A DNA stretch of 8,050 nt from Chloroflexota bacterium (GTDB taxonomy: Bacteria; Chloroflexota; Anaerolineae; Thermoflexales; Thermoflexaceae), in NCBI GenBank assembly GCA_030550075.1, contig JAUQQB010000117.1, positions 1 to 8,050 of the forward strand. The letters run 5' to 3'. Below, piece after piece: positions 5,613 to 8,050 of this stretch. The notes beneath the pieces were generated by a model, which saw only the letters and a program-made list of their open reading frames with translations, did no database searches and was not told the origin of the DNA. Both the position numbers and the translations under genes were made by a program. How positions within the stretch are numbered: position 1 is the first letter of the stretch; each line of letters starts with the position of its first letter.

Positions 5613-5809
5613 CCCCCTCGATCTTTGGACTCTCCTCCTTGTTCGAACTGCTATCCGAAGGTTAGAGCGATGGGCCCTATCCAATTTCTGAAAGCCGCGA
5701 TTTGGGTTAAAATAGAAAAGCGTTCGCGTTCCCAGGCCATCCTCCGTCGTCGAAGGTGGATGGACCTGTGCTGGGCAAGCGATCCAGGCCTGTGCGGAAG
5801 GGAGGATGT
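5613..5809 (+). promoter_or_regulatory. gyrB leader region with a probable promoter (-10 at 5708-5713)
   Basis: No gene is visible between the integrase relic and gyrB. TAAAAT at 5708-5713 sits in a locally AT-rich patch and is a good -10 element. The best -35 candidates (TTTCTG 5685-5690 with 17 bp, or TTCTGA 5686-5691 with 16 bp) are poor matches, so the promoter may depend on an activator or on AT-rich upstream DNA. Transcription from it would leave a leader of roughly 90 nt. The gyrB ribosome site, AAGGGAGG (5798-5805), ends the region. Confidence 0.5.
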
Positions 5810-7831
5810 ATGGCGAATGAGACACGAAAGGTCGCTCGAGCAGCTGGTTCCAACGGCGCAGCGGAGGCGGTTACCGCCTATGATGCTAGCCAGATCCAGG
5901 TCCTGGAGGGCCTGGAGGCCGTCCGTCGTCGCCCGGGCATGTATATCGGCTCGACGGACATCCGGGGCCTGCATCATCTGGTCTATGAGGTGGTGGATAA
6001 CGCGGTCGACGAGGCCCTGGCCGGGGTCTGCACCCATATCCTGGTGGAAATCCTGGCCGATGGAAGCGTTCGGGTGACCGATAACGGGCGAGGCATCCCG
6101 GTGGACATCCACCCCCAGACGGGCCGGCCGGCCCTGGAGGTGGTGATGACCACGCTGCACGCCGGCGGAAAGTTCGGAGGCGGGAGCTACAAGGTGGCGA
6201 CCGGTCTCCACGGTGTCGGGGTGAGCGCCGTCAACGCCCTCTCCGAATGGCTGGAGGCCATCGTCCAGCGGGACGGCTCGCGCTACCGTCAGCGCTACGA
6301 GCGGGGCCGCTCGGTGACTCCCGTCGAGCGGATCGGGAAGGTGGATCCTGCTCGCTGGTATGCACATCCGCGCTTCCCGCCCGCCGACCATGGGACCATC
6401 GTTCACTTCAAGCCGGATGCGGAAATCTTCCGCAGTGGGATCGATTATAAATTCGAGACCCTGGCCCAGCGCTTTCGGGAGATGGCCTTCCTGACCCGGG
6501 GGCTCACCATCACGCTGGTGGATGAACGGGAGGACCGGGAAATCACCTTCCACTTCGAGGGCGGGATCCAGTCCTTCGTCCGCTACCTGAACCGCAACCG
6601 CCAGCCGCTCCATCCCATCTGGTATGTAGAGAGGACGGTGGGGGACATTCTGGTGGAGGTCGCCCTTCAATACACGGATGCCTACAACGAGACGGTGCTG
6701 GCCTTCGCGAACAACGTGAACACCGTAGACGGTGGAACACATCTCACGGGGTTCCGCTCGGCCCTCACGCGAACGCTGAACGATTACGCGCGGAAGGCCG
6801 GGCTGCTCAAAGACAGCGATCCCAACTTCACCGGGGAGGATGTGCGGGAGGGGCTCACGGCGGTGATCAGCGTGAAGCTTCCCGAGCCCCAGTTCGAGAG
6901 TCAGACTAAGAGCAAGCTGGGTAACGCTGAGGTGAAGGGGGCGGTGGAATCGGTGGTCGGCGAGGTGCTGACCCGCTGGCTGGAGGAGAACCCGCGGGAG
7001 GCGAAGGCCATCATCCAGAAATGCCTCACCTCCGCCCGCGCCCGGGAGGCAGCCCGACAGGCCCGGGAGCTGGTTATCCGCAAGAGCGCGCTGGAGTCCC
7101 TAACCCTGCCTGGGAAGCTCGCCGATTGCTCGGAACGCGACGCGACAAAGGCGGAGCTGTTCATTGTGGAAGGGGATTCAGCGGGTGGCTCGGCCAAGCA
7201 GGCCCGCGATCGTCATTTCCAGGCGATCCTGCCCCTGCGGGGGAAGATCCTCAACACGGAACGGGCCCGCCTGGATAAGATGCTGGCCAACGAAGAGATC
7301 AAGGCCCTGATCTCCGCCATCGGCACTGGCATTGGGGACCAGTTCGATACCTCCCGGCTGCGCTACGGCAAGATCATCATCCTGGCCGACGCCGATGTGG
7401 ATGGGAACCATATCCGCACGCTGCTCTTGACGTTCTTCTTCCGGCACATGGCGCCGCTCATTGAGAACGGGCATGTCTACATCGCCCAGCCGCCCCTGTA
7501 TCGGATCGACGTGAAGAAGACCAAGGAGGTCTTTTATGCGTATTCCGACGCCGAGCGAGATGAGATCTTCGCCCGGCTGCGGAAGCGAGGGATTGACCCG
7601 GCCGATGAGCGGCAGGTGGTGACCCAACGCTATAAGGGGCTCGGGGAAATGAACCCTGAGCAGCTTTGGGAAACCACCATGGATCCGGCGCGGCGGATCC
7701 TGCTCCAGGTGACGATTGAGGACGCGGCGGAGGCGGACCGAGTGTTCGACATGCTAATGGGCGCGGCGGTGGAGCCCCGCCGTCGCTTCATCCAGGCCCA
7801 CGCCAGGGAGGTGCGAAACCTCGACGTGTGA
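5810..7831 (+). CDS. gyrB: DNA gyrase subunit B
   Basis: The B subunit of type IIA topoisomerase hydrolyses ATP and, with GyrA, introduces negative supercoils. The protein is 673 aa, within the 630-680 aa range of GyrB proteins lacking the large insertion seen in E. coli. ATG 5810 follows AAGGGAGG (5798-5805); a GTG/ATG-type extension upstream to 5756 looks non-coding. The GHKL ATPase domain shows RRRPGMYIGS (39-48), the catalytic E60 and N64 in YEVVDNAVDEA, DNGRGIP (91-97, D91 binding adenine) and the lid GLHGVGVS (132-139). The transducer domain carries the QTKSKLGN loop (365-372) with its ATP-contacting lysine. The TOPRIM domain has EGDSAGG (454-460), PLRGKILN and DADVDG (527-532) for Mg2+. 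QRYKGLGEMNPEQLW (607-620) and a terminal RRRFI (657-661) close the protein. The C-terminus ends in VRNLDV, a common GyrB ending. It is monocistronic here, with a terminator downstream. ParE is the alternative but fits less well. Confidence 0.96.
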   Translation: MANETRKVARAAGSNGAAEAVTAYDASQIQVLEGLEAVRRRPGMYIGSTDIRGLHHLVYEVVDNAVDEALAGVCTHILVEILADGSVRVTDNGRGIPVDIHPQTGRPALEVVMTTLHAGGKFGGGSYKVATGLHGVGVSAVNALSEWLEAIVQRDGSRYRQRYERGRSVTPVERIGKVDPARWYAHPRFPPADHGTIVHFKPDAEIFRSGIDYKFETLAQRFREMAFLTRGLTITLVDEREDREITFHFEGGIQSFVRYLNRNRQPLHPIWYVERTVGDILVEVALQYTDAYNETVLAFANNVNTVDGGTHLTGFRSALTRTLNDYARKAGLLKDSDPNFTGEDVREGLTAVISVKLPEPQFESQTKSKLGNAEVKGAVESVVGEVLTRWLEENPREAKAIIQKCLTSARAREAARQARELVIRKSALESLTLPGKLADCSERDATKAELFIVEGDSAGGSAKQARDRHFQAILPLRGKILNTERARLDKMLANEEIKALISAIGTGIGDQFDTSRLRYGKIIILADADVDGNHIRTLLLTFFFRHMAPLIENGHVYIAQPPLYRIDVKKTKEVFYAYSDAERDEIFARLRKRGIDPADERQVVTQRYKGLGEMNPEQLWETTMDPARRILLQVTIEDAAEADRVFDMLMGAAVEPRRRFIQAHAREVRNLDV

Positions 7832-7905
7832 GCCGCTTGCTTCGTTCACGGGCGACGGAGATTCGTCCGGGCCTCGGCCAGGGTTCGCCCCTCTATTTGT
7901 TCTCG

Positions 7906-7945
7906 AAAGCGATGTGGGTTGTCTGGAGCGATCCACATCGCTTTT
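7906..7945 (+). terminator. Intrinsic terminator of gyrB
   Basis: AAAGCGATGTGG (7906-7917) pairs perfectly with CCACATCGCTTT (7933-7944) around a 15-nt loop. The lower stem runs into TTTTATTATTT (7942-7952). It begins 75 bp after the gyrB stop. The A-rich 5' foot gives only a weak T-tract on the opposite strand. Confidence 0.85.
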
Positions 7946-7967
7946 ATTATTTCCGGGAGATTGAATG

Positions 7968-7985
7968 GTAGGAGTTACGCAGTTG
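7968..7985. repeat. IS/MITE-end-like motif GTAGGAGTTACGCAGTTG
   Basis: This sequence, after the gyrB terminator, resembles the TAGGA(C/G)TTACGCA-type outer ends of insertion sequences and MITEs that I recall from cyanobacteria and Chloroflexota. No partner inverted repeat or transposase is visible before the window ends, so this is only a resemblance. It would mark the left end of an element extending to the right. Confidence 0.25.
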
Positions 7986-7996
7986 AAAGCTCTAAA

Positions 7997-8018
7997 GGTG
8001 GGACGGAATGGCCCCACC
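7997..8018. other. Small GC-rich hairpin followed by a pyrimidine run
   Basis: GGTGGG (7997-8002) pairs with CCCACC (8013-8018) across 10 nt. It is followed by a C/T-rich run to about 8037 on the + strand. There is no T-tract typical of a terminator. Its role is unknown; it may belong to the leader of a gene beyond the window or to an element starting near 7968. Confidence 0.3.
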
Positions 8019-8050
8019 CCCCTTCTCCCCCCTCCCCACGGCCCAAAGGG

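Noticed and set aside
5613..5700. The remaining catalytic half of the integrase (HxxR, Tyr) in any frame
   Set aside because: A short RSL-like echo follows 5612, but no histidine-arginine box or tyrosine segment can be recognised before gyrB.
5651..6742. A 363-codon open frame antisense to gyrB
   Set aside because: It lies opposite the conserved ATPase domain of gyrB. Its length is explained by GC-rich codon bias, and no ribosome site or family motif is seen.

Overview
The window is high-GC bacterial chromosome. The gene set suggests a member of the Chloroflexota, perhaps a thermophilic Thermoflexus- or Anaerolineae-like lineage. The hints are a DUF2089 regulator beside a SHOCT-like helical protein, strong GGAGG-type ribosome sites, and the overall residue usage of the proteins. 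This placement is an inference from protein style only; there is no rRNA or other decisive marker.

Left part (1-924, + strand): the 3' end of a cysteine-rich (CCG-domain) iron-sulfur protein, then a DinB/DUF664-type putative metalloenzyme closed by a very clean intrinsic terminator. The 12-bp perfect stem of that terminator also contains the stop codon of the convergent gene.

Centre (4996 down to 917, - strand): a probable five-gene operon read from a near-consensus sigma-70 promoter at 4968-4996 (TTGACT, 17 bp, TAAAAT). The order is a DUF2089 zinc-ribbon/HTH regulator, a two-domain GNAT acetyltransferase, a small SHOCT-like protein, an MFS exporter and an AP-endonuclease-2/xylose-isomerase-like TIM-barrel enzyme. 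The first and third proteins share the same short helical module (12 of 26 residues identical). This suggests a dedicated regulatory pair controlling an exporter, an acetyltransferase and a metabolic enzyme. The substrate cannot be read from the sequence.

Gap (4997-5809): about 800 bp without an intact gene. It holds the operon promoter at its left edge, about 200 bp of unassigned sequence, a clearly decayed integron-type tyrosine recombinase (5209-5612; two in-frame stops, an internal deletion, a frameshift and a lost C-terminus), and the gyrB leader and probable promoter.

Right part (5810-8050, + strand): a complete gyrB (673 aa, no sign of decay), an intrinsic terminator at 7906-7945, and about 100 bp of intergenic sequence. 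That last stretch includes an IS-end-like motif at 7968-7985 and a small hairpin.

I see no tRNA, rRNA, CRISPR array or intact mobile element. Nothing here is a convincing new defence or mobile system. The most notable items are the integrase relic, the DUF2089/SHOCT operon and the uncertain identity of the TIM-barrel enzyme.
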